Below, in pieces: positions 16,554-25,678 of a stretch of 62,334 nucleotides of DNA (its first letter is position 1; every line of letters starts with the position of its first letter). This stretch comes from an uncultured Saprospiraceae bacterium (GTDB lineage Bacteria; Bacteroidota; Bacteroidia; Chitinophagales; Saprospiraceae), in contig CALDEM010000009.1 in NCBI GenBank assembly GCA_937942435.1, forward strand, positions 1 through 62,334, read 5' to 3'. The notes under the pieces were generated by a model. The model was given only the letters and a program-made list of their open reading frames with translations. It did not search any database and was not told the origin of the DNA. Made by a program: the position numbers and the translations under genes.

Positions 16554-18479
16554 ATGGGTAAAATTATAGGAATTGACTTAGGAACTACTAACTCTTGCGT
16601 AGCCGTGATGGAAGGTAAGGAACCAGTAGTTATACCTAATGAAGAGGGGAGAAGAACTACTCCTTCGGTGGTAGCTTTTTTAGATAATGGGGAGCGTAAA
16701 GTCGGTGATCCAGCAAAAAGACAAGCCATTACTAATCCTCAAAAGACCATATCGTCTATCAAAAGATACATGGGGAGAAGATTTAGCGAGATAGGAAGTG
16801 ATGCCAGCAAGGCAGCTTACAAGATCGTTAAAGGTGACAATGACACAGTGCGTGTAGCTATCGATGATAGAAACTATAGTGCACAGGAGATTAGTGCGAT
16901 GGTGCTTCAGAAGATGAAGAAGACAGCAGAGGACTTCTTGGGACAAGAAGTAACAGAAGCAGTGATCACAGTACCAGCTTACTTCAATGATTCTCAGCGT
17001 CAAGCGACTAAAGAGGCAGGAGAGATCGCAGGACTTGATGTAAAAAGAATCATCAACGAGCCAACAGCGGCAGCTTTGGCTTATGGCTTAGATAAGCAAG
17101 GCAAAGACTCAACGATTGTAGTTTACGATTTAGGTGGAGGAACATTTGATGTATCTATACTTGAGTTAGGAGATGGTGTATTTGAGGTGAAGTCTACTAA
17201 TGGAGATACAAGATTAGGAGGAGATGACTTCGATGAAGTGATCATTGATCACTTGGCTGATACATTTAAGCAACAAGAAGCAATCGATCTACGTAAAGAC
17301 CCAATGGCGCTTCAGCGTCTTAAAGATGCAGCTGAGAAGGCTAAGATAGAGTTGTCATCTTCTACAGAGACTGAGATTAACCTACCATATGTGACAGCTG
17401 TAGATGGAGTACCTAAGCACTTAGTACTTAAGTTAACAAGAGCAAAGTTTGAGCAGCTGGCAGACAGCTTAGTAGCAAGAACTTTAAAGCCATGTGCGGA
17501 TGCTCTTAAAGATGCTGGACTTGGTAAAAATGATATAGATGAGATCATATTAGTTGGAGGGTCCACGCGGATCCCAAAGATCCAAGAAGCAGTTGAAGAG
17601 TTCTTTGGTAAGAAGCCAAACAGAAGTGTAAATCCTGATGAAGTAGTTGCTGTAGGCGCATCTATCCAAGGAGGTGTACTTAGCGGAGATGTACAAGATG
17701 TACTTCTTTTAGATGTGACGCCATTATCATTGGGTATCGAGACTATGGGGGGCGTGTATGACGTAGTGATAGAAGCTAACTCTACTATCCCAACTAAGAA
17801 GTCTAAGACTTACTCAACGGCTGCTGACAATCAACCATCTGTAGAGATACATATCCTACAAGGAGAGCGGCCTATGGCTAATGATAACCGTTCAGTTGGT
17901 AGATTTATATTGGATGGCATACCGCCGGCGCCAAGAGGTGTACCACAGGTAGAAGTGTCTTTTGATATAGATGCTAATGGTATATTAAGTGTATCCGCTA
18001 AGGATAAAGGAACTGGTAAGGAGCAAAACATTAGAGTTGAAGCATCAACAGGGCTGTCTGATGATGAGATCGCGCGTATGAAGGCGGAAGCTGAAGCAAA
18101 TGCTGACAAAGACAAAGAAGCACGTGAGAAGGTGGATAAGCTTAATGCAGCAGATACCCTTGTGTTTTCAACAGAGAAGCAGTTGAAGGAGTATGGTGAC
18201 AAGATACCTGCTGAGAAGAAGGAAGCGATAGAGACAGCCGTGGCTGATCTAAAGGAAGCACACAAGGTGCAGGACATAGCTAAGATAGATGCTGCTTCAG
18301 AAACGCTCAACGCGGCGTGGCAAGCTGCGAGTCAAGACATCTATGCGGCACAACAAGCTGCTGGAGGTGCCGAGGGTGCAACGGCCGATGGCGGAGCTGA
18401 AGGAGGCGCAACTACAGAAGATGCTTCTTCCGAGGACGTTACAGATGTAGAGTTTGAAGAAGTGGACGACGAGAAGTAG
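16554..18479 (+). CDS. dnaK: Molecular chaperone DnaK (Hsp70)
   Basis: This 641-residue Hsp70 binds unfolded polypeptides under ATP control with DnaJ and GrpE. The N-terminal ATPase domain begins [17 protein letters not shown] and contains the phosphate-2 loop [12 protein letters not shown] and the adenosine loop [10 protein letters not shown]. The [19 protein letters not shown] linker joins the substrate-binding domain (from about residue 385). The lid ends in a Gly/Ala-rich stretch and the acidic tail [15 protein letters not shown] typical of bacterial DnaK. Neither dnaJ nor grpE is adjacent. A terminator follows directly. Confidence 0.98.
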   Translation: MGKIIGIDLGTTNSCVAVMEGKEPVVIPNEEGRRTTPSVVAFLDNGERKVGDPAKRQAITNPQKTISSIKRYMGRRFSEIGSDASKAAYKIVKGDNDTVRVAIDDRNYSAQEISAMVLQKMKKTAEDFLGQEVTEAVITVPAYFNDSQRQATKEAGEIAGLDVKRIINEPTAAALAYGLDKQGKDSTIVVYDLGGGTFDVSILELGDGVFEVKSTNGDTRLGGDDFDEVIIDHLADTFKQQEAIDLRKDPMALQRLKDAAEKAKIELSSSTETEINLPYVTAVDGVPKHLVLKLTRAKFEQLADSLVARTLKPCADALKDAGLGKNDIDEIILVGGSTRIPKIQEAVEEFFGKKPNRSVNPDEVVAVGASIQGGVLSGDVQDVLLLDVTPLSLGIETMGGVYDVVIEANSTIPTKKSKTYSTAADNQPSVEIHILQGERPMANDNRSVGRFILDGIPPAPRGVPQVEVSFDIDANGILSVSAKDKGTGKEQNIRVEASTGLSDDEIARMKAEAEANADKDKEAREKVDKLNAADTLVFSTEKQLKEYGDKIPAEKKEAIETAVADLKEAHKVQDIAKIDAASETLNAAWQAASQDIYAAQQAAGGAEGATADGGAEGGATTEDASSEDVTDVEFEEVDDEK

Positions 18480-18500
18480 TCGCTTCTACGATTATAATAT

Positions 18501-18537
18501 AAAGGGAGGCATATATTATTTATGCTTCCCTTTTTTG
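18501..18537 (+). terminator. Rho-independent terminator of dnaK
   Basis: AAAGGGAGGCATA (18501-18513) pairs with TATGCTTCCC and following T's (18521-18533) with one G-U pair and a 7-nt loop, then a T-run. It lies 21 bp past the dnaK stop codon. Confidence 0.85.
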
Positions 18538-18545
18538 TTTCAGGT

Positions 18546-19133
18546 TTACAACTTAGAAACTAGGTGTGCTTTGAATGCTTGAATTGCTCTACCTCGATGG
18601 CTGATTGAGTTCTTAATCTCGCTTGATAGTACACCAAATGAAGAAGTATATCCCTCGGGTATAAAGATAGGGTCATATCCAAATCCACCTTTGCCTGTTT
18701 TAATATCAGCTATGGTACCTCTTATGACTCCTTCAAAACAATGCTTCGTCCCATTGATATAGACGGCAAGTACAGTTCTAAACTGTGCATGACGATCATT
18801 AGCCTTAGCCAGAGCTTTAAGCAGCTTGGCCATATTAGCTTGACTATCTTTTGCTGGTCCTGCATAACGGGCGCTATAGACCCCGGGAGCACCCTCAAGA
18901 GCATCAACTTCAAGGCCAGTATCATCTGCAATCACGTATTGATACCCCAGATTGTACAAGTAGTCTGCTTTTATCCATGCGTTGTCATCTAACGTCTCTC
19001 CATCTTCGATGATCTCATCATGTATACCTAAGTCAGATAGTGAAGTGATTGAGATATCGAGGTCACTTAAGATGTCTCTGATCTCATCTACTTTGTGCTG
19101 ATTATGACTTGCAAGTACAAATGTTTTCTTCAC
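18546..19133 (-). CDS. rdgB: Non-canonical purine NTP pyrophosphatase (HAM1/RdgB)
   Basis: This house-cleaning enzyme hydrolyses dITP, XTP and related NTPs to monophosphates, keeping deaminated purines out of DNA and RNA. The 195-residue protein has the N-terminal VLASHNQHKVDEI block, the IADDTGLEVDAL active-site motif with the catalytic Asp, GVYSARYAG, the GGFGYDPIF block and the closing SHRGRAIQAF block. Length is typical. It overlaps the stop of the upstream 139-residue gene by 4 bp, so the two are translationally coupled. Confidence 0.95.
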   Translation of the reverse strand: MKKTFVLASHNQHKVDEIRDILSDLDISITSLSDLGIHDEIIEDGETLDDNAWIKADYLYNLGYQYVIADDTGLEVDALEGAPGVYSARYAGPAKDSQANMAKLLKALAKANDRHAQFRTVLAVYINGTKHCFEGVIRGTIADIKTGKGGFGYDPIFIPEGYTSSFGVLSSEIKNSISHRGRAIQAFKAHLVSKL

Positions 19134-19549
19134 AAATTATAATATTCTTTGAGTGAAGTCCATAGTGCTCTTTTGGCTTCAGGATCTGCTGGAAGAGCAG
19201 CTAATGCTTTAGAAAACAAGAAGGTTCTTCCAGATAAATTAAAAAGTACATTCTGGCGTTTGTCTAATTGCAAAGAGCATTCATTTGGCGTAAGCCCAAA
19301 GACAAGAACTAAACTGTTGACATTAGCATCGCTAACTTTAAAATAGGCCATCTGGTCCTCTTGAACGATATGTAAAGTAGCAGTATCAAGTTGCTGACCA
19401 ACTGACATCAATATTTTGCCGAGTAGCGTTTTAGCCGCATCATTATAGTCTCTCTTTTTGACAACGATGTTGATGCCAGGAGATAGTGCTATCGCTTCTT
19501 TTTGACTGTCGTCTGTGACTTCGTATATCGGATAATTAAAGAATGACAC
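19130..19549 (-). CDS. Conserved small protein, possibly HolD (DNA polymerase III psi)-like
   Basis: This 139-residue cytosolic protein has no signal peptide or membrane helix. Its order of blocks (N-terminal LSPGINIVV, AAKTLLGKILMSVG, a strand pattern ending LVLVFGLTP, then FNLSGRTFLFS and a closing KRALWTSLKEY) resembles a Bacteroidota family I recall as related to HolD or the uracil-DNA glycosylase fold. This is recollection of a pattern, not a search result. The 4-bp overlap with rdgB suggests a role near nucleotide or replication quality control. Function is unproven. Confidence 0.75.
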   Translation of the reverse strand: MSFFNYPIYEVTDDSQKEAIALSPGINIVVKKRDYNDAAKTLLGKILMSVGQQLDTATLHIVQEDQMAYFKVSDANVNSLVLVFGLTPNECSLQLDKRQNVLFNLSGRTFLFSKALAALPADPEAKRALWTSLKEYYNL

Positions 19550-19671
19550 TTATACGCATTTATACGGTAATGTTATGAAATAATCGTCGTTTTAAAGCCC
19601 ATTAGATATACATAGTACGATATCATCAATTTCTATAGGGGTAAGACCGAGTTTCAGACTCTATTATTATA

Positions 19672-19679
19672 TAACTTTG
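19672..19679 (+). promoter_or_regulatory. -7 element (TAACTTTG) of the aminotransferase gene
   Basis: TAACTTTG fits TAnnTTTG exactly and lies 18 bp upstream of the ATG. TTTC at 19652-19655 is an imperfect -33 box at a slightly short 16-nt spacing. Confidence 0.45.
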
Positions 19680-19697
19680 ATGTAACAATCTAAAGCT

Positions 19698-20768
19698 ATG
19701 AGTATCACTATCCAACAGATTAAAGAGTCCAGACTGCCTCAAATAGATTTTAATAATCTACCATTTGGTAAGATCTGTAGTGATCACATGTTTGTTATGG
19801 ACTACAAGGATGGAGCATGGCAAGAAGGACTCATCACACCGTTATCCAATTTTTCTATTCATCCAGCTAATTTGACGCTTCATTATGGTCAGTCCATATT
19901 TGAGGGGATGAAAGCTTCCGTGGATAAAGATGGAACACCTATGCTTTTTAGATTGGATAAGCATGTCGAACGGATTAATGCTTCGGCTGATCGTATGTGT
20001 ATGCCTCACATCCCGGCTGATATTTTCAATAGTGCGATCGAGACTTTAGTTGATCTTGATAAGGCATGGATACCTCCTACTGATGGAAGTGCTTTGTACA
20101 TAAGGCCTTACATGTTTGCCACTGATGAGTTCATAGGGGTGAGGCCCTCTGAGACTTATAAGTTTGTGATTTTTACTTGCCCAGTTGGACCTTATTATGC
20201 GAAGCCAGTGAGCTTATTAGCAGCAGATGAGTTTGTTCGAGCTTGTGATGGTGGAGTAGGAGAGGCTAAGACAGCAGGTAACTACGCAGCGTCATTGTAT
20301 CCAGCAAAAGTGGCTAAAGAAAGAGGATATGATCAGGTGATGTGGATGGACCCCGTAGAGTTCAAGTATATCCAGGAAGTAGGAACGATGAATATCTTTT
20401 TTATCATGGATGGTAAAGCCTACACGCCAAACCTTAACGGATCGATACTAAAAGGCATAACAAGGGATTCTGTAATCAAAATCATGCAGGATAGAGGCAT
20501 AGAAGTAGTTGAAGCTCCCTTATCTAAGGATCAAGTGATCGACTCTTATGAGGCCGGTGAGTTGCAAGAAGTATTTGGTACCGGTACGGCAGCCGTCGTG
20601 TCTTATGTCAACAAATTAGCCTTTGGTGATAAGATCTTAACTGTTGATCCGGATGCTTATGAGATAGGTCCATACCTAAAGAGTTACATAGAGCGTTTGC
20701 GCTCTGGTGATCAAGAAGATAAGTTTGGTTGGATAAAGAAAGTAACCCAACTCCAGTTGGTTGGATGA
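19698..20768 (+). CDS. ilvE: Branched-chain amino acid aminotransferase
   Basis: This PLP-dependent class IV aminotransferase reversibly transfers the amino group between valine/leucine/isoleucine and 2-oxoglutarate. The 356-residue protein is of the long, eukaryote-like type. Key blocks are GQSIFEGMKA (64-73), the PLP lysine K191 in GVGEAKTAGNYAAS and the EVGTMNIFF segment. Towards the C-terminus is GTGTAAVVSYV, which binds the cofactor phosphate. Length and motif order fit BCAT well. It stands alone, followed by a weak hairpin. Confidence 0.94.
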   Translation: MSITIQQIKESRLPQIDFNNLPFGKICSDHMFVMDYKDGAWQEGLITPLSNFSIHPANLTLHYGQSIFEGMKASVDKDGTPMLFRLDKHVERINASADRMCMPHIPADIFNSAIETLVDLDKAWIPPTDGSALYIRPYMFATDEFIGVRPSETYKFVIFTCPVGPYYAKPVSLLAADEFVRACDGGVGEAKTAGNYAASLYPAKVAKERGYDQVMWMDPVEFKYIQEVGTMNIFFIMDGKAYTPNLNGSILKGITRDSVIKIMQDRGIEVVEAPLSKDQVIDSYEAGELQEVFGTGTAAVVSYVNKLAFGDKILTVDPDAYEIGPYLKSYIERLRSGDQEDKFGWIKKVTQLQLVG

Positions 20769-20780
20769 CGATATAGTAGG

Positions 20781-20801
20781 AGCTTAGATGTAAGCTTTTA
20801 A
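20781..20801 (+). terminator. Weak hairpin terminator after the aminotransferase gene
   Basis: AGCTTA (20781-20786), a 4-nt loop and TAAGCT (20791-20796) are followed by TTTTA. The stem is only 6 bp, so efficiency is doubtful. Confidence 0.35.
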
Positions 20802-20878
20802 AAGAAAGTATTAAACCCCTTAAACCCAAGAAAATCAACCATACCAAAAACGACGTTGACATATTAAGAAAATTTGGC

Positions 20879-21691
20879 ATGTTTTATGTACCCATAAAAT
20901 GTAACAAAACTCAATTTATGTCCACTCTACTCACTTTCACTTACAGTCTACTTGCATTTTTTGGATCAACGATCGATCAAAGTGCACTTATTGCTCAGAC
21001 GGTTAGTCTCGATATTAAAGTATATCTCGAAGGCCCTTATGACGCATCAACAGGTTCTATGAGTACCACACTTTACGAGCTTGGCTACTTACCAGGTATG
21101 ACACCTAAGGCATTTTTTGCAGAACCAGTGCCATTTTTTGATCCCTATGACGAATTTTACGATCAAACTCTCAAGTCATCTACGGATGATTCTGACGTCT
21201 ATAATAACAAAACTGTGGACTGGATCTTTGTCTCAATAAGAGAGGAAGATACTGGCAACACTGTGTCCAATCAAACGGTATTGCTCAACGCTGATGGTAC
21301 TATCAATGGTGGTTCTATACCTACTGAGAAACTAAGCACACTTAAGAAGTATATAATAGTGCTAGCTCATCGTAATCACCTTCCCGTACAGAGTACACCG
21401 ATTAAGCTCAACAAAGGAAAGTTATCATTTGACTTTACAAATAGTGATGTGATCGGTCTTAAGGAGAAGCACAAGGTCAAGCTTATGATTGCTGGTAACA
21501 TAGATCAAACCAAGACGAGATCTACTCGAGTGATTAATATGGAAGATGTCGATACATGGCGTTCTGCTAATGGGAAGAACTCGAGTTATCTTCGTGAAGA
21601 TATCGATATGAATGGTGATGTCTCAGTACATGACCAGTCAATCATACTTGAGAACTTAGACCTTTCTACTTCTGTAAATATTAATGAATAG
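20879..21691 (+). CDS. Secreted protein with a dockerin-like C-terminal calcium motif
   Basis: This 270-residue protein has an N-terminal signal peptide, with the hydrophobic core STLLTFTYSLLAFF and probable cleavage after ALIAQ. A second ATG at 20918 would give a more conventional signal peptide, so the true start may be there. Residues 40-230 read as beta-rich with no recognised enzyme motif. The C-terminal DIDMNGDVSVHDQSIIL segment resembles one dockerin/EF-hand calcium loop, seen in many Saprospiria-type secreted proteins. The last 8 bp overlap the start of the patatin-like gene, pointing to coupled translation. Function is unknown. Confidence 0.72.
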   Translation: MFYVPIKCNKTQFMSTLLTFTYSLLAFFGSTIDQSALIAQTVSLDIKVYLEGPYDASTGSMSTTLYELGYLPGMTPKAFFAEPVPFFDPYDEFYDQTLKSSTDDSDVYNNKTVDWIFVSIREEDTGNTVSNQTVLLNADGTINGGSIPTEKLSTLKKYIIVLAHRNHLPVQSTPIKLNKGKLSFDFTNSDVIGLKEKHKVKLMIAGNIDQTKTRSTRVINMEDVDTWRSANGKNSSYLREDIDMNGDVSVHDQSIILENLDLSTSVNINE

Positions 21692-22751
21692 ACTTACCCT
21701 TCGCGCAGGTAAAGAAGCCTACGAAAAGATTAAAAAAGATGGATTAACACCTGAGATGGTCACAGGTGTTGTAGCTGCTGCCGGTGGTCCTAAGTGGTTC
21801 ACAACTTATGGCTTAGTAAGATACATCATAGGTGAGTTCTTAGAGGATGCCCACCACCCTTTGCACTTTTTGGGCGCGTCAGTTGGATCATGGCAGATGA
21901 CTGCGGCGATGACATCCCATCCCATGAGAGCCATAGATAGACTACAACAAGCCTACTCAACAACAATCTATAGTGATAAGCCTGATGAGAAAGAGATATC
22001 CCTGGCCTGCCAAAAAATGATTGAGCATGTGATTTTAGATGAGTCTGAGCATATACTATCTCATCCATCTCGATGTCTCCAGGTAGTAACTGCACGAGGT
22101 AGAGGTTTATTAAGTCACTCTAATCAAGTCTTAAGAGGCTTAGGCTTTGGCGCTGCTTTTATATCCAATATCGTCGGCCGTAGGTATATGGCCATGGCTG
22201 CAGATAGGGTCGTTTTCAAAACTAAAGGTGATCTGATGTTTCAATCGGAGAAGGATATTCTACCCACTAAGGAAGTGGATTTAACAGCGGATAACCTTGT
22301 TCCTGCTTTAAGAGCAAGTGGGACTATACCCTATATGATGGATGCCATCAATGATATACCGGTTGCACCTCGAGGATATTATTGGGACGGCGGTATGACT
22401 GACTATCATATCTCTTTGCCATATCGAGGTGATGGTATTGTGCTGCATCCTCACTTTTTAAATAAGGTCCTACCTGGGTGGTTTGATAAAAAACTACCAT
22501 GGAATAGGAGCGCTCATGAAAGCTTGATGTCCAAGGTCTTGTTGATTACCCCTTCTGAAGCCTATATAGAAAGCCTACCCAGAAAGCAAATCTCAGATAT
22601 GAAAGACTTTAAGCATTTTGGTCAAGCCCAAGATAGACGTATAGCATATTGGTCTGAGATCTCAAGTAGAAGCTTGGAGTTAGGGGAAGAGTTGTCTGAT
22701 TTAATCCGCTCTGGTCAGATAGTCGATAGGATAGAGCCTTATACGCGATAG
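21684..22751 (+). CDS. Patatin-like phospholipase
   Basis: This 355-residue patatin-family hydrolase lacks a signal peptide and should be cytosolic. The oxyanion-hole Gly pair is in AAGGPKW (residues 32-38). The nucleophile elbow GASVGSW has Ser66, and the dyad Asp is D235 in WDGGMTDYH. These are the two catalytic residues of patatin phospholipase/acyl hydrolases. The natural lipid substrate cannot be told from sequence. It starts inside the last codons of the preceding secreted-protein gene (8-bp overlap) and is convergent with the GT2 gene beyond a hairpin. Confidence 0.88.
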   Translation: MNRLTLRAGKEAYEKIKKDGLTPEMVTGVVAAAGGPKWFTTYGLVRYIIGEFLEDAHHPLHFLGASVGSWQMTAAMTSHPMRAIDRLQQAYSTTIYSDKPDEKEISLACQKMIEHVILDESEHILSHPSRCLQVVTARGRGLLSHSNQVLRGLGFGAAFISNIVGRRYMAMAADRVVFKTKGDLMFQSEKDILPTKEVDLTADNLVPALRASGTIPYMMDAINDIPVAPRGYYWDGGMTDYHISLPYRGDGIVLHPHFLNKVLPGWFDKKLPWNRSAHESLMSKVLLITPSEAYIESLPRKQISDMKDFKHFGQAQDRRIAYWSEISSRSLELGEELSDLIRSGQIVDRIEPYTR

Positions 22752-22764
22752 TAAACTCAGTGTT

Positions 22765-22803
22765 AAATAAAAATTGCCCAACTCCTGAAAAAGGAATCGG
22801 GCA
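22765..22803 (-). terminator. Probable terminator of the cupin-GT2 operon
   Basis: On the minus strand an imperfect hairpin (10 of 12 pairs; arms around 22775-22786 and 22792-22803, loop GAAAA/TTTTC) is followed by ATTTTTATTT. It lies in the gap between the convergent patatin-like and GT2 genes. Confidence 0.55.
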
Positions 22804-22920
22804 GTCGTCATCATGAAAAAGGTATTCTTAAGTATTTTTTTTCTATAGCAAAGAAGAAGAATAATTTTGACTCTTCAAACTAAAAGTCTAAATAAAATAG
22901 TCTTCTAAGAATTTTATTGG

Positions 22921-23832
22921 TTATGAGTATTCGTTTGCTTTAATATGTATGTTATTAAGAGCTTGATCGAAATAATATAATTTGATCAAATCAAGCTTAA
23001 ACAGGCTTGGTGGCTTGGCTTTTAGCTGTTGCTCCATCTTTTCGATTCTTGGGCGGAGACTTCCTATGACAAGATCTATAAGCCCTAATTTCTTTACCCA
23101 ATGGTAAATCTTGATCAATTTAGTATCCTCGATACTCTTCTTAAAGTATAGCTCAGCTAAGTTATTAATAGCGCTCTTCTGGTCCTTCAGAAAGTCATCA
23201 GCTTCTTTTAGACCACGATGGATCGTTGGGTTATCTATGTGTCTTATTGTTATACCTGCCTTGACAATCTGCTCGCCCATCGCGAGGTCCTCATATCCAT
23301 AACCTTCGATTGATTCATCAAATGGATGAGCCAATGAGATCGTCCTTGTTGTACTAAAGTTGTTGGTATGAAAGTATCTTGCTGGGTTTCGATTTCTTTT
23401 TTTTGCTGATATGGCTTCTCTCTTTCTGCCATATGTCCAGTGAAGAAGTTTCTTCTTGTTCTTAGGTGGCTTTTTGTCGTACATCGTGCCTCCGATTATA
23501 GCTTCACTTTCGTCAAATACTTCGACATAGTTTTTTATAAACTTCTTACTTGACACCTTGGTATCACTATCCAAAAACAAGAGCCGCTCATACCTTGCCA
23601 GCTTTGCTAACCTGTTCCTGATACGGGCTCTTCCTATGTTTTCTGAAAGCTCTACATAGTTAACACCCATTAAGCCATTGACTACTGCATTTACTGTTTT
23701 GAACTTTGGTTTTGAGCAGTCATCTAAGCAGATGATCTCATAATCTATCTTAGCTCGCTTGCATTGATAGATTAGTTCATCAACAAGCTTTACTACTTTA
23801 TCATTATGTATAGGTATTAGTATAGAGAGCAC
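22921..23832 (-). CDS. Glycosyltransferase family 2
   Basis: This 303-residue protein has the GT-A fold pattern of family 2. It starts with the strand MLSILIPIHN and an acidic site LDDCS (36-40). The metal-binding DxD is D88-S-D90, and the acceptor-site block GYGYEDLAMG contains the ED motif. No membrane helix is obvious. It likely transfers a sugar from a nucleotide sugar to an envelope glycan or protein; the acceptor is unknown. The cupin gene ends 1 bp before its start, so the two are co-transcribed. Confidence 0.88.
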   Translation of the reverse strand: MLSILIPIHNDKVVKLVDELIYQCKRAKIDYEIICLDDCSKPKFKTVNAVVNGLMGVNYVELSENIGRARIRNRLAKLARYERLLFLDSDTKVSSKKFIKNYVEVFDESEAIIGGTMYDKKPPKNKKKLLHWTYGRKREAISAKKRNRNPARYFHTNNFSTTRTISLAHPFDESIEGYGYEDLAMGEQIVKAGITIRHIDNPTIHRGLKEADDFLKDQKSAINNLAELYFKKSIEDTKLIKIYHWVKKLGLIDLVIGSLRPRIEKMEQQLKAKPPSLFKLDLIKLYYFDQALNNIHIKANEYS

Positions 23833-23833
23833 T

Positions 23834-24193
23834 TTAGATTTTTTCGAATTGAGTTACGGTCTTTTCATCGATTACCTCTCCAGTATGCTTTGTTGATCTA
23901 GGTTCAAAGAGCATAATCCAACATTCTTCCGTTGCCACCGGTTTATGCTCTACTCCACGTGGGACAATAATCATCTCTCCAGCTTTGAGCGTTTTTATGT
24001 CATTTTCAAAATGGATATCCAGAGATCCTTTGATTATGTAGAAGAGCTCATCCTCATCTTTATGATTATGCCAGACGAATTCGCCTTGCACCTTTGCTAT
24101 TTTGACATCTTGACCATTGAGCGATCCAATAACACGCGGGTTCCAGTGATCCTGAAACATATCGAACTTCTCTGAGACCTTAATTACATTCAT
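23834..24193 (-). CDS. Single-domain cupin protein
   Basis: This 119-residue protein is a small beta-barrel cupin. Motif 1 runs G37...H42-N-H44...E49...G56 and motif 2 runs G72...P78-R-G80-V-E-H83. Together they give a complete metal site (H42, H44, E49, H83). Such proteins may be sugar isomerases, dioxygenases or sensors; no specific substrate is indicated. It lies immediately upstream of the GT2 gene, hinting at carbohydrate metabolism. Confidence 0.85.
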   Translation of the reverse strand: MNVIKVSEKFDMFQDHWNPRVIGSLNGQDVKIAKVQGEFVWHNHKDEDELFYIIKGSLDIHFENDIKTLKAGEMIIVPRGVEHKPVATEECWIMLFEPRSTKHTGEVIDEKTVTQFEKI

Positions 24194-24325
24194 ATGACTT
24201 GATTTAGACGACGCTTACTTTACTGATATTTTTGTAATAGCGTTGGTCAAACTTATGTCATATTTCTCAGGGCTTTTAAGAGTGAGCACGTATTTATCTT
24301 TATTATCTATCATTACTTGATATAA

Positions 24326-24358
24326 TTGGACTTATCGCTGGTTGATTGACTACTTTTG
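24326..24358 (+). promoter_or_regulatory. Bacteroidota-type promoter of the CorA gene
   Basis: TTG (24326-24328), 22-nt spacer and TACTTTTG (24351-24358) match the consensus geometry. The coding region begins about 30 bp downstream at a TTG. Confidence 0.5.
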
Positions 24359-24389
24359 TCACTGTTATAACTAAACCGTATCGTTAGCT

Positions 24390-25334
24390 TTGATCAGCTA
24401 TTTTGAGAAATATAATGGAGTTCTAAAGGAGTCTTCTCCTGACAAGGCCCCTTGGGTTCATGTCACGGCGCCCTTAGATCATTCTGAACTTGAACATCTT
24501 GCCGGTCTCGAGGATGTCCCGTTAGACTTTTTAACAGATTCGCTGGATATAGATGAGCGTTCTCGTTATGAGAGAGAAGATGACATCAAGTTGATAGTGA
24601 TCAATGCTCCTGTGATCAACACAGATGAGAAAGAGAGTGATGCCCTCTATATCACAGCGCCCATAGGTATCATCCTAAAGAAGGGTAGGGTGATTACTAT
24701 TACCGCTTCTGGTAAGCCTGTCGAAGAGTTATTTTTAAAAAAGAAGTTCAGATTACTTAGCCTTACCGATCATAGACATTTTGTTCTTTTGATCTTTGAG
24801 AAGATCGTCTGGCAGTACCTCGATGTGCTGAAGAAGCTTAATTTAAAGAGGAACCTGATCGAGCGAGAGCTATACAACTCTAGCCGTAACAAAGAGCTGC
24901 AGCAATTATTAAGGATAGAGAAGTCACTCGTCTATATGCTCAACTCTCTGAGCGATAATGATCTTCTTAAGCAAAAGATGAAGAGAACCGATTTTCTCAA
25001 TATTAGGGAGCTTGAGGATCATCAGGACTTGTTTGAAGATATTATTATCGATAATAGTCAGGCACTCGAGATGGCCAATGTCCATACTAATCTACTCAAT
25101 GGAACCATGGAGGCCTATGCTTCGATTATATCTAATAACCTCAATATTGTCATTCACAGGTTGACTACGATTACGATAGTCCTCATGGTGCCTACTATAG
25201 TCTTTAGTTTTTATGGAATGAACCTCGATTTACCACTTGAAGAGTACAGTTGGACACCATATTTGATGATACTTATTTCTTTAGTCATTGTTGTCATGCT
25301 AATAGCGATTTTTCGTAGATCAAACAAAGTTTAA
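24390..25334 (+). CDS. corA: CorA-family magnesium/cobalt transporter
   Basis: This 314-residue CorA-type channel subunit has a large cytosolic N-terminal domain and a long helix. Two C-terminal membrane helices (about 253-274 and 291-308) flank the signature YGMN (GMN at 276-278) that forms the selectivity filter. The protein should assemble as a pentamer in the inner membrane and admit Mg2+ (or Co2+, Ni2+ or, in some relatives, Zn2+). Translation almost certainly starts at the TTG at 24390: an in-frame stop lies six codons upstream, no ATG is available, and the family N-terminus (ISYFEKYNGVLKE) begins right there. Confidence 0.88.
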   Translation: MISYFEKYNGVLKESSPDKAPWVHVTAPLDHSELEHLAGLEDVPLDFLTDSLDIDERSRYEREDDIKLIVINAPVINTDEKESDALYITAPIGIILKKGRVITITASGKPVEELFLKKKFRLLSLTDHRHFVLLIFEKIVWQYLDVLKKLNLKRNLIERELYNSSRNKELQQLLRIEKSLVYMLNSLSDNDLLKQKMKRTDFLNIRELEDHQDLFEDIIIDNSQALEMANVHTNLLNGTMEAYASIISNNLNIVIHRLTTITIVLMVPTIVFSFYGMNLDLPLEEYSWTPYLMILISLVIVVMLIAIFRRSNKV

Positions 25335-25678
25335 AGATTTATATTACCATTCTGCATAATGCGTTAACCTCTTGTTATCAACGTTTTGTGAGACTTACTA
25401 ACATTTTTGGAAATTGGTAATTTACATATGTGGCTGATTTATAATGTGTTAGCAATCTTACCAACACCATGTTAATAACTCTTGATCCTTAGACCACTCG
25501 TATTAGTCTTTTTTTGCATTTATTTGTCACACGATTGAGAGACATTGTAGGTGACCGTGAAATTTTACTTTGCATCATTCTCAATCGTAAATAATAGACC
25601 ATATTTTAATTAACCTGTAAGACATTTGGTTGGACCAAGTGCCTACTTTTTTGTCTTCACTCTAAACTGAGCGTAACT
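25335..25678 (+). other. Non-coding leader region upstream of nrdB (344 bp)
   Basis: No gene is supported here. It holds a perfect 10-bp inverted repeat ACGATTGAGA/TCTCAATCGT (arms 25531-25540 and 25579-25588, 38 nt apart) and a small palindrome TTGGT-TGG-ACCAA (25626-25638). A TACTTTTTTG tract at 25644-25653 is a poor match to a -7 element. I see no NrdR-box consensus and no cobalamin-riboswitch landmark. The length and symmetry suggest regulation of ribonucleotide reductase by an unidentified factor. Confidence 0.45.

Noticed and set aside
17831-18310. 159-codon frame on the minus strand within dnaK
   Set aside because: Opposite the DnaK substrate-binding domain; Ser/Ala-rich product is an artefact of the codon pattern.
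25335-25678. Cobalamin riboswitch or NrdR boxes upstream of nrdB
   Set aside because: I could not find the B12-box or ACACWATATVTWGT-like sites; only the inverted repeats are visible.
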